Shown one piece after another: positions 17,014 through 25,078 of a stretch of 64,000 nucleotides of DNA; the stretch's first letter is position 1, and every line of letters begins with the position of its first letter. A program made the translations under genes and the position numbers. This DNA comes from WRAV01 sp050950205. Its GTDB lineage: Bacteria; Bacillota; Clostridia; Oscillospirales; Ruminococcaceae. The stretch is from contig JBMNHF010000010.1 in the NCBI GenBank assembly GCA_050950205.1, positions 186,001 to 250,000 on the forward strand, given 5' to 3'. The notes under the pieces are model-generated. The model was given only the letters and a program-made list of their open reading frames with translations, was not told the origin of the DNA and ran no database searches.

Positions 17014-17838
17014 TCAACCTTTGACCGATCCGGCTGTCATACCCTTGACAAGATACTTTTGCCCAAACACAAAGACACATACGGCGGGAATCAGAATCAA
17101 AACGGCCCCGGCCAAAACAACACCGTAATCCACCGCCTCCGCCTCCCGCAGGATACTCATACCTACCTGCACGGTGCGCATGTTGCTGGTGTTGGTTACC
17201 AGCAATGGCCACAGGAACTGGTTGTAGGTTTGAATAAAGATATAAACGCCCAGAGAAGCAATAGCGGGCTTGGAAATAGGCATTACAATGCTAAACCAAA
17301 ACCGCAGATGACCACAGCCGTCCACGGTGGCTGCCTCGTGAAGCTCCTTGGGAATGGTGAGGAAGGACTGGCGCATCAGAAAAATACCCATGGCGGAGGT
17401 CAGGTAAGGAGCCACCAATGCAAAATAAGTGTCGGACAGCTTGAGCTGAGAGATGGTCAGGTAGTTTGCAATGATGATGGAGTCGGTGGGAATCATCATG
17501 GTGGCAAGCACCGCCAGAAAAAGAATCCGCTGCCCCTTAAACCGAAAGAAGGAAAAGGCGTAAGCTGCCAAAGAGCAGGTGAGAATTTGGGACAGAATGA
17601 TAATGGCGCAGACCAACATGGAGTTTCCCAAAAAGCGGAACAGAGGAATCGCCTGCAATACCTTTTGATAGGTGTAGGTGACCGGCTGGTGAGGAATGAT
17701 GTGGGGCGGGATGGAGGCCAGCTCGCTGGGTCCCATAAAGCTAAAGGAGATGCCCAACAGAATGGGGGAAATGACCAGCAAACCCACCAGCAGCTTTCCG
17801 ATAAACGAAAGAGTGCCCAGCACTTTTACCTTACTCAC
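17014..17838 (-). CDS. ABC sugar-type permease (UgpE/MalG-like)
   Basis: Inner-membrane permease of 274 aa with six predicted membrane segments. The ATPase-docking EAA loop is visible as ELHEAATVDGCGHLRFWFSIV-type sequence near residue 165. It overlaps the partner permease by 4 nt (ATGA) and precedes the binding protein gene. It forms the channel with the UgpA-like partner. No ATPase gene lies in the operon. Confidence 0.88.
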   Translation of the reverse strand: MSKVKVLGTLSFIGKLLVGLLVISPILLGISFSFMGPSELASIPPHIIPHQPVTYTYQKVLQAIPLFRFLGNSMLVCAIIILSQILTCSLAAYAFSFFRFKGQRILFLAVLATMMIPTDSIIIANYLTISQLKLSDTYFALVAPYLTSAMGIFLMRQSFLTIPKELHEAATVDGCGHLRFWFSIVMPISKPAIASLGVYIFIQTYNQFLWPLLVTNTSNMRTVQVGMSILREAEAVDYGVVLAGAVLILIPAVCVFVFGQKYLVKGMTAGSVKG

Positions 17839-18719
17839 TGATAATGCACCACCTTATCTTCGGTTTTAAACTGAATGAGGGTGATGACCAAAATGATCAG
17901 GAACAGCACCACCGATTGGGTAAAGGCGGTTTCGTACCGGGAATCCCGGATGGCAGACTGGTAGATGGAGTAGATCAGCACGTTGGTGGAATAGCTGGGT
18001 CCTCCGTTGGGGGTTAGCAAGCGGATCTGAGCAAAGGACTGGAAGGACGTGACGATGTTGAGAAATACCACAAAGAAAATTTGTGGGGAGGCCACCGGCG
18101 TCATAATCCGGAACAGGCGGGTAAAATACCCTGCGCCGTCGATGCGGGCACTCTCGATGAGATCGGTGGGCACATTGCGAAAACCGGTGAGCAAAAAGAT
18201 GAAGTTGGCCCCCACATTCAACCAAACGGTGACGATGGCCACAGCGGCGAGAGCGTATTTGCTGTCCAGCAACCAGCGCACTTCCGAATTGAGAATCCAG
18301 TTGACAATGCCGTTGCGCCCCGAGGAGAGCAGCATAAACCAGATGACAGACGCAGGTGCCGAGGCCACCGCCATGGGCAGGGAGTACATAACCTCGTAGA
18401 TGCGGCTGCCGCGAACCCGCTCACTGGCAAGGGCTGCCAAAAAATAACCGATGATAAAGGTGGGAATTCCCACCATGGGGGCAAACACAAAGGTTAGCTT
18501 CAGGCTGTTGCGAAACTGAGAGGACTTAAACTGTCTTATGTAGTTTTCCAGTCCCACAAACTCAAGGGGAGTTCCCCTGGTGTCTGTAATGGTGAAAGAG
18601 TAGGTGACGGTTTTGATAAAGGGCCAGAATACAAAAACTGCAAAGATCAGCATACAGGGTATGAGATAAAGATAAGGCGCCACCTTGCTCCCGTTCCGGC
18701 CTTTTGCAAGGTTGCTCAT
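17835..18719 (-). CDS. ABC sugar-type permease (UgpA/MalF-like)
   Basis: Partner permease, 294 aa, six predicted membrane segments. An N-terminal hydrophobic segment (APYLYLIPCMLIFAVFVFWP) is followed by the EAA-type loop LIESARIDGAGYFTRLFRIM near residue 195. It overlaps GDPD upstream and the second permease downstream by 4 nt each, typical of coupled translation. Substrate as for the binding protein. Confidence 0.88.
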   Translation of the reverse strand: MSNLAKGRNGSKVAPYLYLIPCMLIFAVFVFWPFIKTVTYSFTITDTRGTPLEFVGLENYIRQFKSSQFRNSLKLTFVFAPMVGIPTFIIGYFLAALASERVRGSRIYEVMYSLPMAVASAPASVIWFMLLSSGRNGIVNWILNSEVRWLLDSKYALAAVAIVTVWLNVGANFIFLLTGFRNVPTDLIESARIDGAGYFTRLFRIMTPVASPQIFFVVFLNIVTSFQSFAQIRLLTPNGGPSYSTNVLIYSIYQSAIRDSRYETAFTQSVVLFLIILVITLIQFKTEDKVVHYQ

Positions 18720-19471
18720 GAACCTTCCCCCTTTTGTTCTCGGATCAGCTCAACAAGGCGATCGGGATAGTTGCTGATGATGCTGTCCACTCCCAAATCA
18801 AGGCACATGCGGATATCCTCGTCGGTATTGGCTGTCCAAGTGTTGATTTTAAGCCCTGCTTCATGGGCTTGCTTGACCAGATTGGGATCGTATTGCATGC
18901 AAGTGTAACGGGGATGCAGGGCATTGACCCCCGATCTCTTGGCATAATCCGCTGCGTTAAACATGGGGTAGCTGTACAAAAAACCGGTTTCGATCTGAGA
19001 GGCGATGTCCTTGCAAAGCACCATAGAGGCGTTGTTGAAGGAGGAGAGGAATACCCGGTTTTCGGCCTTCTTGTCCAGAATGTGGCGGATGACAATCTCC
19101 TCAATATTCTGGTAAAAAACGTCGTAGTTTTTAATCTCTAAGTTGAGCACCTTATCGTGTTCTATGCACAGGTCCAACAATTCATCCAGGTGCATAATCC
19201 GCTGTCCGGCAAAGCGGGAATCCATCCAAGAGCCGCAATCCAACTTGCGCAGTTCCTCAAAGGTATGTTCGCGTACCGGTCCGGTTCCGTTGGTGGTGCG
19301 CTCCAAGACAGGGTCGTGGATGATCACCGGCTCGTTGTCTGCCGAAAGGTGCACGTCCGATTCAAACCCGTCACAACCGGGGATTTCGATGGCTGCCATA
19401 AAAGCTGCCAATGTGTTTTCGGGGTACCTTCCGCTAAATCCTCTGTGAGCCAGCGCAAGTGTTTTTTCCAT
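18716..19471 (-). CDS. Glycerophosphodiester phosphodiesterase
   Basis: GDPD-family enzyme, 251 aa, hydrolysing glycerophosphodiesters to glycerol 3-phosphate and an alcohol. Catalytic motifs are AHRGFSGRYPENTLAAF at the start, FESDVHLSADNEPVIIHDP with metal-binding Glu/Asp and His, and LNLEIKNYD. No signal peptide is visible, so it acts in the cytosol, like UgpQ. Its position between permease and isomerase genes suggests it processes the imported compound. Confidence 0.9.
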   Translation of the reverse strand: MEKTLALAHRGFSGRYPENTLAAFMAAIEIPGCDGFESDVHLSADNEPVIIHDPVLERTTNGTGPVREHTFEELRKLDCGSWMDSRFAGQRIMHLDELLDLCIEHDKVLNLEIKNYDVFYQNIEEIVIRHILDKKAENRVFLSSFNNASMVLCKDIASQIETGFLYSYPMFNAADYAKRSGVNALHPRYTCMQYDPNLVKQAHEAGLKINTWTANTDEDIRMCLDLGVDSIISNYPDRLVELIREQKGEGS

Positions 19472-19536
19472 GATTTGCCTCCTGTTGATTCTATATAATT
19501 CTGTTGAAATGATAGTTGCTTGGAAACACCGATGCG

Positions 19537-20328
19537 CTAAAGGCTCAACCGGGTTTGCAGCATGCGTTTGCCTTCCTGCAGATGCTCCAAAGGTGCGTCA
19601 AAATTGTATTCCAGTACCAAGTTGACTGTGTCAGGCAGGTGGGCAATTTCCTCCAGCAAGGCATCCCAGGAGATCACTCCTGCTCCGATGGGAAGATGAC
19701 GGTCTGCCACTCCGTCGTTGTCGTGAAGGTGAAGGGCAAACAGACGCTCCGCCAAATCCTGCACGGCGGTGACGGGGTTCCAGCCATTGAGGGTGGCATG
19801 CCCCACGTCCAACAGGTATCCTACCTGTGGCCCCAACCCGTCCAGCAGGTGGATGAATTCCTGATAACTGTAAAGGCAGGTGCCGTTGTAGCCTACATTT
19901 TCTACTGCCAGCCGTACCCCAAAGGCCTCGGCTCTTTGGCAGATGATTTCCAAAGCGCTGCGGGCCCGCTGCTGCGCTGTGGTGCGGTCAAATCGTTTGG
20001 TTTGGCAAAACCCGGGGTGAATGACCAGGTGGGTACAGCCCAGCTCGGCGGCAAACTCCAAGGCATCCAATGCGCTTTGCAGGCTGGCGTTCCGGATGTG
20101 ATGGCTTTCGCTGGCCATGTTGACATCCCAGCAGGGAGTGTGGAGAGAACAGGTAACGGGGTAGCTGCGGATAACCGATAGCAGTTGCCCTTTTTTGTTC
20201 TCAAAACCGTCCCAGGAAGCGCCCTCCATCATCAATTCCAGATGGGAGAACCCCAGGCTGAGCAACTGCTGTAGATTGTCCTCCAGCCGCCCGCCCAGCA
20301 GGCAAAGATCCGAACCATAAATATTCAT
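19537..20328 (-). CDS. TIM-barrel sugar phosphate isomerase/epimerase
   Basis: Xylose-isomerase-like TIM barrel protein (AP endonuclease 2 fold), 263 aa. Family features are LGFSHLELMMEG near residue 25, HTPCWDVNMAS, LVIHPGFCQ, VRLAVENVGYNG with the metal-binding Glu, YLLDVGHATLNGW, FALHLHDNDGVADRH and a final ELEYN-like LVLEYNFD. These histidines and acids bind a divalent metal. It is the first gene of the importer operon, divergent from lacI. The exact reaction cannot be read. Confidence 0.82.
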   Translation of the reverse strand: MNIYGSDLCLLGGRLEDNLQQLLSLGFSHLELMMEGASWDGFENKKGQLLSVIRSYPVTCSLHTPCWDVNMASESHHIRNASLQSALDALEFAAELGCTHLVIHPGFCQTKRFDRTTAQQRARSALEIICQRAEAFGVRLAVENVGYNGTCLYSYQEFIHLLDGLGPQVGYLLDVGHATLNGWNPVTAVQDLAERLFALHLHDNDGVADRHLPIGAGVISWDALLEEIAHLPDTVNLVLEYNFDAPLEHLQEGKRMLQTRLSL

Positions 20329-20631
20329 ACCAGAAACCCCGATGAGTGCAGAAAAACGCAGTTTGCTGCACTACATTTAGTAATATTTACGCAGGATATA
20401 GGGCTAGTACGGATTTAAAAGCATTTGTGCTTATTAATAATTTGAGCTGATTAACGTTGATAATTATATACCTGTATTTGTTAATTGTCAATATAAATAA
20501 CAATTTTTTAATCAAATGTCAATATAATGTGATTAAATTTTGGCAAATGAATTTGGCAACTTTGTATGTTTACTTTTAAGTAACAGTGGATTATAATAAT
20601 TTTATTATTAATAATAATTAGGTATGAGTGT
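20329..20631. other. Divergent control region between the importer operon and lacI
   Basis: 303 nt without a gene, very AT-rich. It contains a LacI-type dyad ATTAACGTTGAT with a central CG (20450-20461), direct repeats TGTCAATATAA at 20486-20496 and 20517-20527 (31 nt apart), and a 7-bp hairpin in the operon leader (AGTGCAG / CTGCACT, 20345-20372). Confidence 0.6.
20449..20462. promoter_or_regulatory. Putative LacI-type operator
   Basis: GATTAACGTTGATA has one mismatch from a perfect palindrome around a central CG step, the pattern contacted by LacI hinge helices. It lies 120 nt from the importer operon start and 170 nt from lacI. Confidence 0.5.
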
Positions 20632-21723
20632 ATGAAAAACAAAAAACCAACCTCGATCGATGTGGCCAGGGCGGCCGGAGTTTCCCAGTCTACGGTGTCG
20701 ATGATACTCAACGGCAAGCAGTTATCCTCCTTTACGGACGAGACCATCCGCAAGGTAATGGATGCGGCTGTCCAATTGGGGTATGATAAAGTCCGGCGGG
20801 AGCGCGCTCCGGTTCAGGGCAAGACGGTGGCCATCTTCTGCCCCGTTCTTTCCAATCCCTATTATTCGGGGTTGGTACAGGCCATTGAACAGGCAGCTTA
20901 TGCCGCGGGTTTTCGCACAGTGATACACACCACCTACCGCAACCCGGATATTGAAATGAATCATCTGCTGGGTTTGGGCGATACCGTGGCGGGGGTCATC
21001 TTTACCCACATTCCCCTTCACAGCAAAATGGTGGAAACCCTCAATCGTCAGATTCCGGTGGTGGTGATTGGCGATCGCAACGATATGATCGACGTGGACA
21101 CGGTAGAAGTAAACAGCTATCGCTCCGGAGTGGCTGTGGCGGAGCATTTAACCGCTCTGGGGCATCGGCACATCGCTTTTTTGTCCACCTCTCTAAACAG
21201 TGAGAATACCATCCGGGTTCGGCGGATGGAAGGGGTGCGGGACACCGTGAAAAAGCTGGGCAAGGGTTACAGCTTGCTGGTAAAAGCCGTGGATGTACCC
21301 AGATCCGCTGATATTGACGACCCGGATATCGAGCACAAGGTTGGCTATCGGTTGGCACAGGAATGCTTGCAGGTGCAAAAACTGACCGCCATGGTGTGCA
21401 TCAATGATATGGTGGCCTTTGGGGCCATGGATGCTCTGCTGGAAGCGGGCAAAAAAATCCCTCAGGACTACAGCATCTGCGGTTTTGACAACATTTTTCC
21501 CTCCCACATGACGGCGGTTTCCCTCACCAGTATCGAAAATCACATGCTCTTAAAGGGAAAGAATGCCTTTGATATGTTGTGCCGCCGGATCAACCAAATT
21601 GGCACGCCGGCAGGAGCCGACGTCAGCCTGACCCGGGTGGAGTATCCCCCCAAACTGGTGGTTCGCGATTCCACCGGCCCGGTGCGTAAGGATTCGGCTG
21701 AGCAGCAGGACCTTGCAACTTGA
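20632..21723 (+). CDS. LacI-family transcriptional regulator
   Basis: LacI/GalR regulator of 363 aa. The headpiece is complete (TSIDVARAAGVSQSTVSMIL, residues 5-24, then hinge region), followed by a periplasmic-binding-type ligand domain with VAIFCPVLSNPYYSGLVQAI, GVAVAEHLTALGHRHIAFLS and MVCINDMVAFGAMDALLEAG. It is divergent from the importer operon and most likely represses it until the ligand binds. The ribosome binding site is weak. Confidence 0.92.
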   Translation: MKNKKPTSIDVARAAGVSQSTVSMILNGKQLSSFTDETIRKVMDAAVQLGYDKVRRERAPVQGKTVAIFCPVLSNPYYSGLVQAIEQAAYAAGFRTVIHTTYRNPDIEMNHLLGLGDTVAGVIFTHIPLHSKMVETLNRQIPVVVIGDRNDMIDVDTVEVNSYRSGVAVAEHLTALGHRHIAFLSTSLNSENTIRVRRMEGVRDTVKKLGKGYSLLVKAVDVPRSADIDDPDIEHKVGYRLAQECLQVQKLTAMVCINDMVAFGAMDALLEAGKKIPQDYSICGFDNIFPSHMTAVSLTSIENHMLLKGKNAFDMLCRRINQIGTPAGADVSLTRVEYPPKLVVRDSTGPVRKDSAEQQDLAT

Positions 21724-21736
21724 TTTGGCATCCATC

Positions 21737-21780
21737 CAAAACAAAAGTCATCGACTGCAAATCGATGACTTTTGTTTTTG
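21737..21780 (+). terminator. Terminator after lacI
   Basis: Perfect 14-bp stem ACAAAAGTCATCGA (21741-21754) and complement (21762-21775), followed by TTTT; the left flank is A-rich, so it can also end transcription from the minus side. Confidence 0.85.
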
Positions 21781-21855
21781 CAATTTGTGGCGAAATCCCA
21801 TTGGAGAAATGAAGCGACCCTTTTCCATCGGCCGCTTCCCAGTTTACCTGTAAAT

Positions 21856-22299
21856 TTAACTGAGATACCGCTTCATGGCTTGCACATTGTTTTCTTCAAT
21901 TTGGTTGAGGCGCTGGGTAAGCTTTGCCACTTGGGGGGATAGGTTCTTATGGGTATTCAGGGTTTTGGTGTTGTCTATCATTCCCATGGAGCTTCCCTGA
22001 ATGAGCATTTCAGCCATGTGGGAAGAGGTTTTGTCAATCAAAGTATTCATCTGGACCCCCATCCACAGGGCTCCGTCCTGCATCAGATCGGAGCTTTGGG
22101 GGAGCTGTCCGTACTCGGCCAGACCATCTGCGGCCTTTTCCTTCACCTCTGTGTAGTCCACCAAAAATTTGTGCAGAGTTTTGGAGAATTCCACATCGTC
22201 GGACTTTTCGATTAACATCTGCGTTGCCTTTATTCCCATGGAGGCATTTTTATAAAGGTTATTTAGAGCGCTGATATCCTGTTTGGTTTGGCTCATCAT
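21856..22299 (-). CDS. Small helical protein, possibly DUF2383/ferritin-like
   Basis: Protein of 147 aa predicted almost wholly helical, no signal peptide or membrane segment. It reads like a four-helix bundle (ALNNLYKNASMGIKATQMLI, KFLVDYTEVKEKAADGLAEY, MQDGALWMGVQMNTLIDKTS). The first helix resembles DUF2383 proteins, a group with a ferritin-like fold often linked to spores or stress. Few Glu or His residues are in iron-binding spacing, so a metal role is not supported. Start at ATG 22299 or the next codon; AGGGAG lies 5 nt upstream. Function unknown. Confidence 0.6.
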   Translation of the reverse strand: MMSQTKQDISALNNLYKNASMGIKATQMLIEKSDDVEFSKTLHKFLVDYTEVKEKAADGLAEYGQLPQSSDLMQDGALWMGVQMNTLIDKTSSHMAEMLIQGSSMGMIDNTKTLNTHKNLSPQVAKLTQRLNQIEENNVQAMKRYLS

Positions 22300-22375
22300 C
22301 AAAACTCCCTTCTCATAATGCCTTTAGTATCCGCAAAAGCAAATAAAATAATCGAAAAAATTTGATATAAGAAAC

Positions 22376-22420
22376 CTAACAAACCCCCGGCTTGCCATTT
22401 TGAAATGGTAGCCGAGGGTT
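22376..22420 (-). terminator. Terminator after the DUF3825 gene
   Basis: Minus-strand stem-loop CCCTCGGCT-CCATTT / AAATGG-AGCCGGGGG (22418-22384) with one internal mismatch, then TTTGTT. Confidence 0.75.
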
Positions 22421-22426
22421 TATGTG

Positions 22427-23296
22427 TTAAAAGATACTGGGCTCTTTTATGGTCTTCTTTTTGGAAAAGTCGTTGGTCAGCCAATTGCTTTCTGGCTTCA
22501 TCAGCAGTCTGGCATTGCAGTATGCCATTCCATGGGAGAGGATGGTGTTTACCCGGTATGTATCCGCAATTTTTTCGATGGCCAGCGGCACGATGTCATT
22601 GGCGATTTGCAGGGGTGCAAGATACATAATCTTTCGGTTGTAGTACTGCGGCACCACCAACCGGTTGTTTCGGGATATTTTACGCCGCATCAGAGTTTCG
22701 GCGCTGCCCAAGAGCATGGTCAAAACCTGTCGGTCATAAATTTTGATGGAATCGGGCAGCCGTTCAAAATGTTCGTCCAGAATATGGTCTATGTTGATAA
22801 ACATCTTTAGGGTGGTGTCAAAATACATATCGTGAGGACAGTCGGCAAAATAATCCACATAGGCCGGCAATTGATTGCGGATGCTTGTGGGAATATCGTG
22901 GGATGACTCTTTGTAAAAAGAGCTCAAAAACCACTTTTGCACACCGGGCTTTTGCCCGTACAGCGCATTGGGCACAAAAAGAGCGTAAATTTCCTCTCCG
23001 TTCGGAGTAAACAGGCCTGTGTTCATCACAGCGCATTCGGAGTTTTCTGCAATCTTGCCCTCATCCTGGGCGCGGGCAAAGGTGTGGTGAATGTATTGAA
23101 AAAGCACCCCGTATTTTTTGTAGGTTTCGTTGCGTGCTTTTGGCCAGTCGTAGTACCAGTTTTCCTGCTCGGCAATACTGCTCAGGTATTCCAGCTTGGA
23201 AATGAACCCGTCTCCACCCAGATAAGCAAACTTGGTGAGCGGAGAGACAGAGGCGTCGTCACCGTTTTTTTGATAATTGAGATTTGCTTTGTCCAA
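22427..23296 (-). CDS. DUF3825 domain protein
   Basis: Cytosolic protein of 289 aa whose central part matches DUF3825 (ENWYYDWPKARNETYKKYGV, then FQYIHHTFARAQDEGKI, NTGLFTPNGEEIYALF). No catalytic motif is known for this domain; in other bacteria it occurs with RNA-binding or nuclease-like partners. The frame begins with TTG at 23296; GGGGG lies about 9 nt upstream and no ATG is nearby, so the start is uncertain. It has its own promoter, flanked by two similar palindromes (23353-23363 and 23403-23412), and its own terminator, so it is a stand-alone regulated gene. Confidence 0.7.
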   Translation of the reverse strand: MDKANLNYQKNGDDASVSPLTKFAYLGGDGFISKLEYLSSIAEQENWYYDWPKARNETYKKYGVLFQYIHHTFARAQDEGKIAENSECAVMNTGLFTPNGEEIYALFVPNALYGQKPGVQKWFLSSFYKESSHDIPTSIRNQLPAYVDYFADCPHDMYFDTTLKMFINIDHILDEHFERLPDSIKIYDRQVLTMLLGSAETLMRRKISRNNRLVVPQYYNRKIMYLAPLQIANDIVPLAIEKIADTYRVNTILSHGMAYCNARLLMKPESNWLTNDFSKKKTIKEPSIF

Positions 23297-23352
23297 TAGG
23301 TTATACCCCCAACATCTTGTAGTTGCATTTTTATAATGCGTGATATATAATG

Positions 23353-23412
23353 GTGTTGGACACTAAACTAAATTGAATATATTATAACATTTAGAGCCCA
23401 TGGTGTCCACAC
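23353..23412 (-). promoter_or_regulatory. Promoter of the DUF3825 gene with two GTGT/ACAC palindromes
   Basis: Minus-strand -35 TGGACA (23409-23404) and -10 TATAAT (23386-23381) with a 17-nt spacer. GTGTCCACAC (23403-23412) covers the -35 and GTGTTGGACAC (23353-23363) lies about 11-21 nt past the start site. The two sites are 50 nt apart and look like a repressor pair. Confidence 0.6.
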
Positions 23413-23440
23413 TATTGCTAAACAACACAGATTGAAACGG

Positions 23441-23467
23441 TAGCCGGTGAGTGCATCTCACCGGCTA
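23441..23467. terminator. Hairpin after the first tetR gene
   Basis: Perfect 11-bp stem TAGCCGGTGAG with loop TGCAT, 46 nt past the tetR stop on the minus strand. No strong T run, so termination efficiency is uncertain. Confidence 0.5.
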
Positions 23468-23513
23468 AATTCTTGTGTCTTCCGCCATCTTACCAAAATA
23501 AGGTAGGGGAGCA

Positions 23514-24110
23514 TTATTTTGCCTGCAGCATTTCCCGGTATCCGGCCAAAAACAGGTCTGCATATTCAATGCATTTCTGCACCAGATCGTACTCTCCGTC
23601 GTGGAGACACCAGTCGTAGGCAATGCCCCGTAGCCAGATGTTCACATCGGCGCAGAACCGGGGGATGTCCAGTTCCTGGGCTATTTGGCCCCGCTGTTGT
23701 TTTTCCTGCAGGAAGTCAATCAAGGTGGTGTAGACAGGGCGCTCCCGGTTGAGGAATTCCTTGGATTGAAGGGAAAACACCTTGCGGGCAAAATCCACCG
23801 TTGTTTGGGTGAGAAAACGAGCATAGCAAATAAAGTGGCGCAGAATGTATTCGTAGGCGCTAATATCGGTGGCCTTTGCCTCTTCCGCCAGCTTGAGGAA
23901 GTGGGCGTCCATTTCGTAATATACTTCGTGGACGATGTCGTCCTTGGTTTTGTAGTAGTGGTAAAAGGTTCCGATGCCTACGTTGGCCTTGGAACAGATG
24001 TCCTGTACGCTGATTTCGTCAATGGAATAGGTTCGCATCAGATTCAAAGCCACATTGCGGATGCGCTCTTTGGTTGCCATGGATTTGATGGTTCGTTTGG
24101 ACAATGCCAA
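23514..24110 (-). CDS. TetR-family regulator (copy 1)
   Basis: TetR-type repressor of 198 aa. The N-terminal helix-turn-helix reads ISVQDICSKANVGIGTFYHY, followed by KTKDDIVHEV and an all-helical ligand domain. It is a close paralogue of the TetR at 39282-39878: SKRTI, FICYARFLT, RPVYTTL and YDWCLHDGEYDL recur at the same positions. I choose TTG 24110 as start: AGGTG lies 6 nt upstream and the protein then has the same N-terminus and exactly the same length as the paralogue. Ligand unknown; a fatty acyl-CoA or related acid is plausible from the CoA-transferase next to its paralogue. Confidence 0.88.
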   Translation of the reverse strand: MALSKRTIKSMATKERIRNVALNLMRTYSIDEISVQDICSKANVGIGTFYHYYKTKDDIVHEVYYEMDAHFLKLAEEAKATDISAYEYILRHFICYARFLTQTTVDFARKVFSLQSKEFLNRERPVYTTLIDFLQEKQQRGQIAQELDIPRFCADVNIWLRGIAYDWCLHDGEYDLVQKCIEYADLFLAGYREMLQAK

Positions 24111-24184
24111 TCTGATCACCTACTTGTGAATTGATAACTACCACCGGGTATGCAACGGGCGAAAGGAAAACTTAAGACCCATTT

Positions 24185-24213
24185 ATTATACCATATCCAC
24201 ACTGTTTATGAAA
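24185..24213 (-). promoter_or_regulatory. Promoter of tetR copy 1
   Basis: Minus-strand TTTCAT (24213-24208) and extended -10 TGGTATAAT (TATAAT 24190-24185) with 17-nt spacing, giving a leader of about 65 nt. Confidence 0.6.
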
Positions 24214-24295
24214 CTGGTTCGGTTTGGATTTCATCCCGCGCTGCTTAAAATTTGGTGAAAAAACACATGTCGCTGAGAGTAAAAAGAAGGCAAAG

Positions 24296-24332
24296 AAAGA
24301 CCTGTCTTCCCAAAGAAAGGCAGGTCTTTTTG
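24296..24332 (+). terminator. Terminator-like hairpin at the left flank of the IS200 element
   Basis: Stem AAAGACCTG (24296-24304) / CAGGTCTTT (24321-24329) followed by TTG. It may shield the transposase from outside transcription, as in other IS200 elements, or be the end of a former gene. Confidence 0.6.
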
Positions 24333-24400
24333 TCTAGTAAAACCACTCGCTAGGCGAGTGGTTCAAAAGAGGCTTTTGCCGATGAGAAAGACAATAAAAA

Positions 24401-24458
24401 CTCCCTTTGCTAGAATAGAAGTGCGGTCTGCCAACTGCACAAGAAATAGCAAAGGGAG
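24401..24458 (+). promoter_or_regulatory. Leader hairpin hiding the tnpA ribosome binding site
   Basis: CTCCCTTTGCTA at 24401-24412 pairs perfectly with TAGCAAAGGGAG at 24447-24458, the second arm being the Shine-Dalgarno of tnpA. An inner hairpin (GTGC...GCAC) lies in the loop. IS200 elements are known to repress transposase translation in this way. Confidence 0.75.
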
Positions 24459-24467
24459 GACATTCAG

Positions 24468-24929
24468 ATGGGCCTGAACGACATTAATAGTTTATCTCAC
24501 ACGAAATGGAATTGCAAATATCATATAGTATTTGCCCCGAAGTATCGGAGAAAAGCATTTTACAAGGAGAAGAGATTAGAAGTAGGCAGAATACTCAGGC
24601 AGTTATGTGAATGGAAGGGTGTAAAGATAGTAGAAGCCGAAGTATGCCCCGACCACATACATATGCTGGTAGAGATACCGCCAAAAATAGCAGTATCAAG
24701 TTTTATGGGCTATCTTAAAGGGAAAAGCAGCACCATGCTATATGAGCAATTCGGCGAGTTGAAGTATAAGTATAGAAGTCGAGAGTTTTGGTGTAGAGGA
24801 TATTATGTAGATACAGCCGGAAAAAACACCAGCCGAATTGCGGAGTATATCAAAAATCAACTTAAAGAAGATCAGCTAGGGGAACAATTAACAATGAGTG
24901 AAGTTGGCCCGTTTACGGGCAGCAAGTAA
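24468..24929 (+). CDS. tnpA: IS200 TnpA Y1 transposase
   Basis: REP-type single-strand transposase of 153 aa, normal length. The HUH motif is HIHML near residue 65 and the catalytic tyrosine region reads YYVDTAGKNTSRIAEYIKNQ near 122-141. N-terminal KYHIVFAPKYRRKAF is typical. It cuts and joins single-stranded ends at the flanking hairpins. No frame break is visible, so it may be active. Confidence 0.93.
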   Translation: MGLNDINSLSHTKWNCKYHIVFAPKYRRKAFYKEKRLEVGRILRQLCEWKGVKIVEAEVCPDHIHMLVEIPPKIAVSSFMGYLKGKSSTMLYEQFGELKYKYRSREFWCRGYYVDTAGKNTSRIAEYIKNQLKEDQLGEQLTMSEVGPFTGSK

Positions 24930-25078
24930 CAGCTTTGCGCAACTGGCAGACCGTATTACACGTTTGACGTGTATGCGAGGAATAAAGGGCTTTGCCCGCA
25001 TATGAAATACCCCCGGCTATGCCGGGGGATGTTTATTCTTGCTCAAATCATCGGCTCGGGATGGTATCGGGCGGAATG

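Larger units (their letters stand above)
24333..25045 (+). mobile_element. IS200-type insertion element
   Basis: Element of about 0.7 kb with only tnpA and no tnpB. Left-end hairpin AACCACTCGC-TAG-GCGAGTGGTT at 24341-24363; right-end hairpin CCCCCGGC-TAT-GCCGGGGG at 25010-25028, in the places where the Y1 transposase recognises its ends. The precise outer ends are estimated, since this family leaves no terminal inverted repeats or target duplication. It lies between tetR copy 1 and the glycyl radical activase gene. Apparently intact. Confidence 0.8.
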
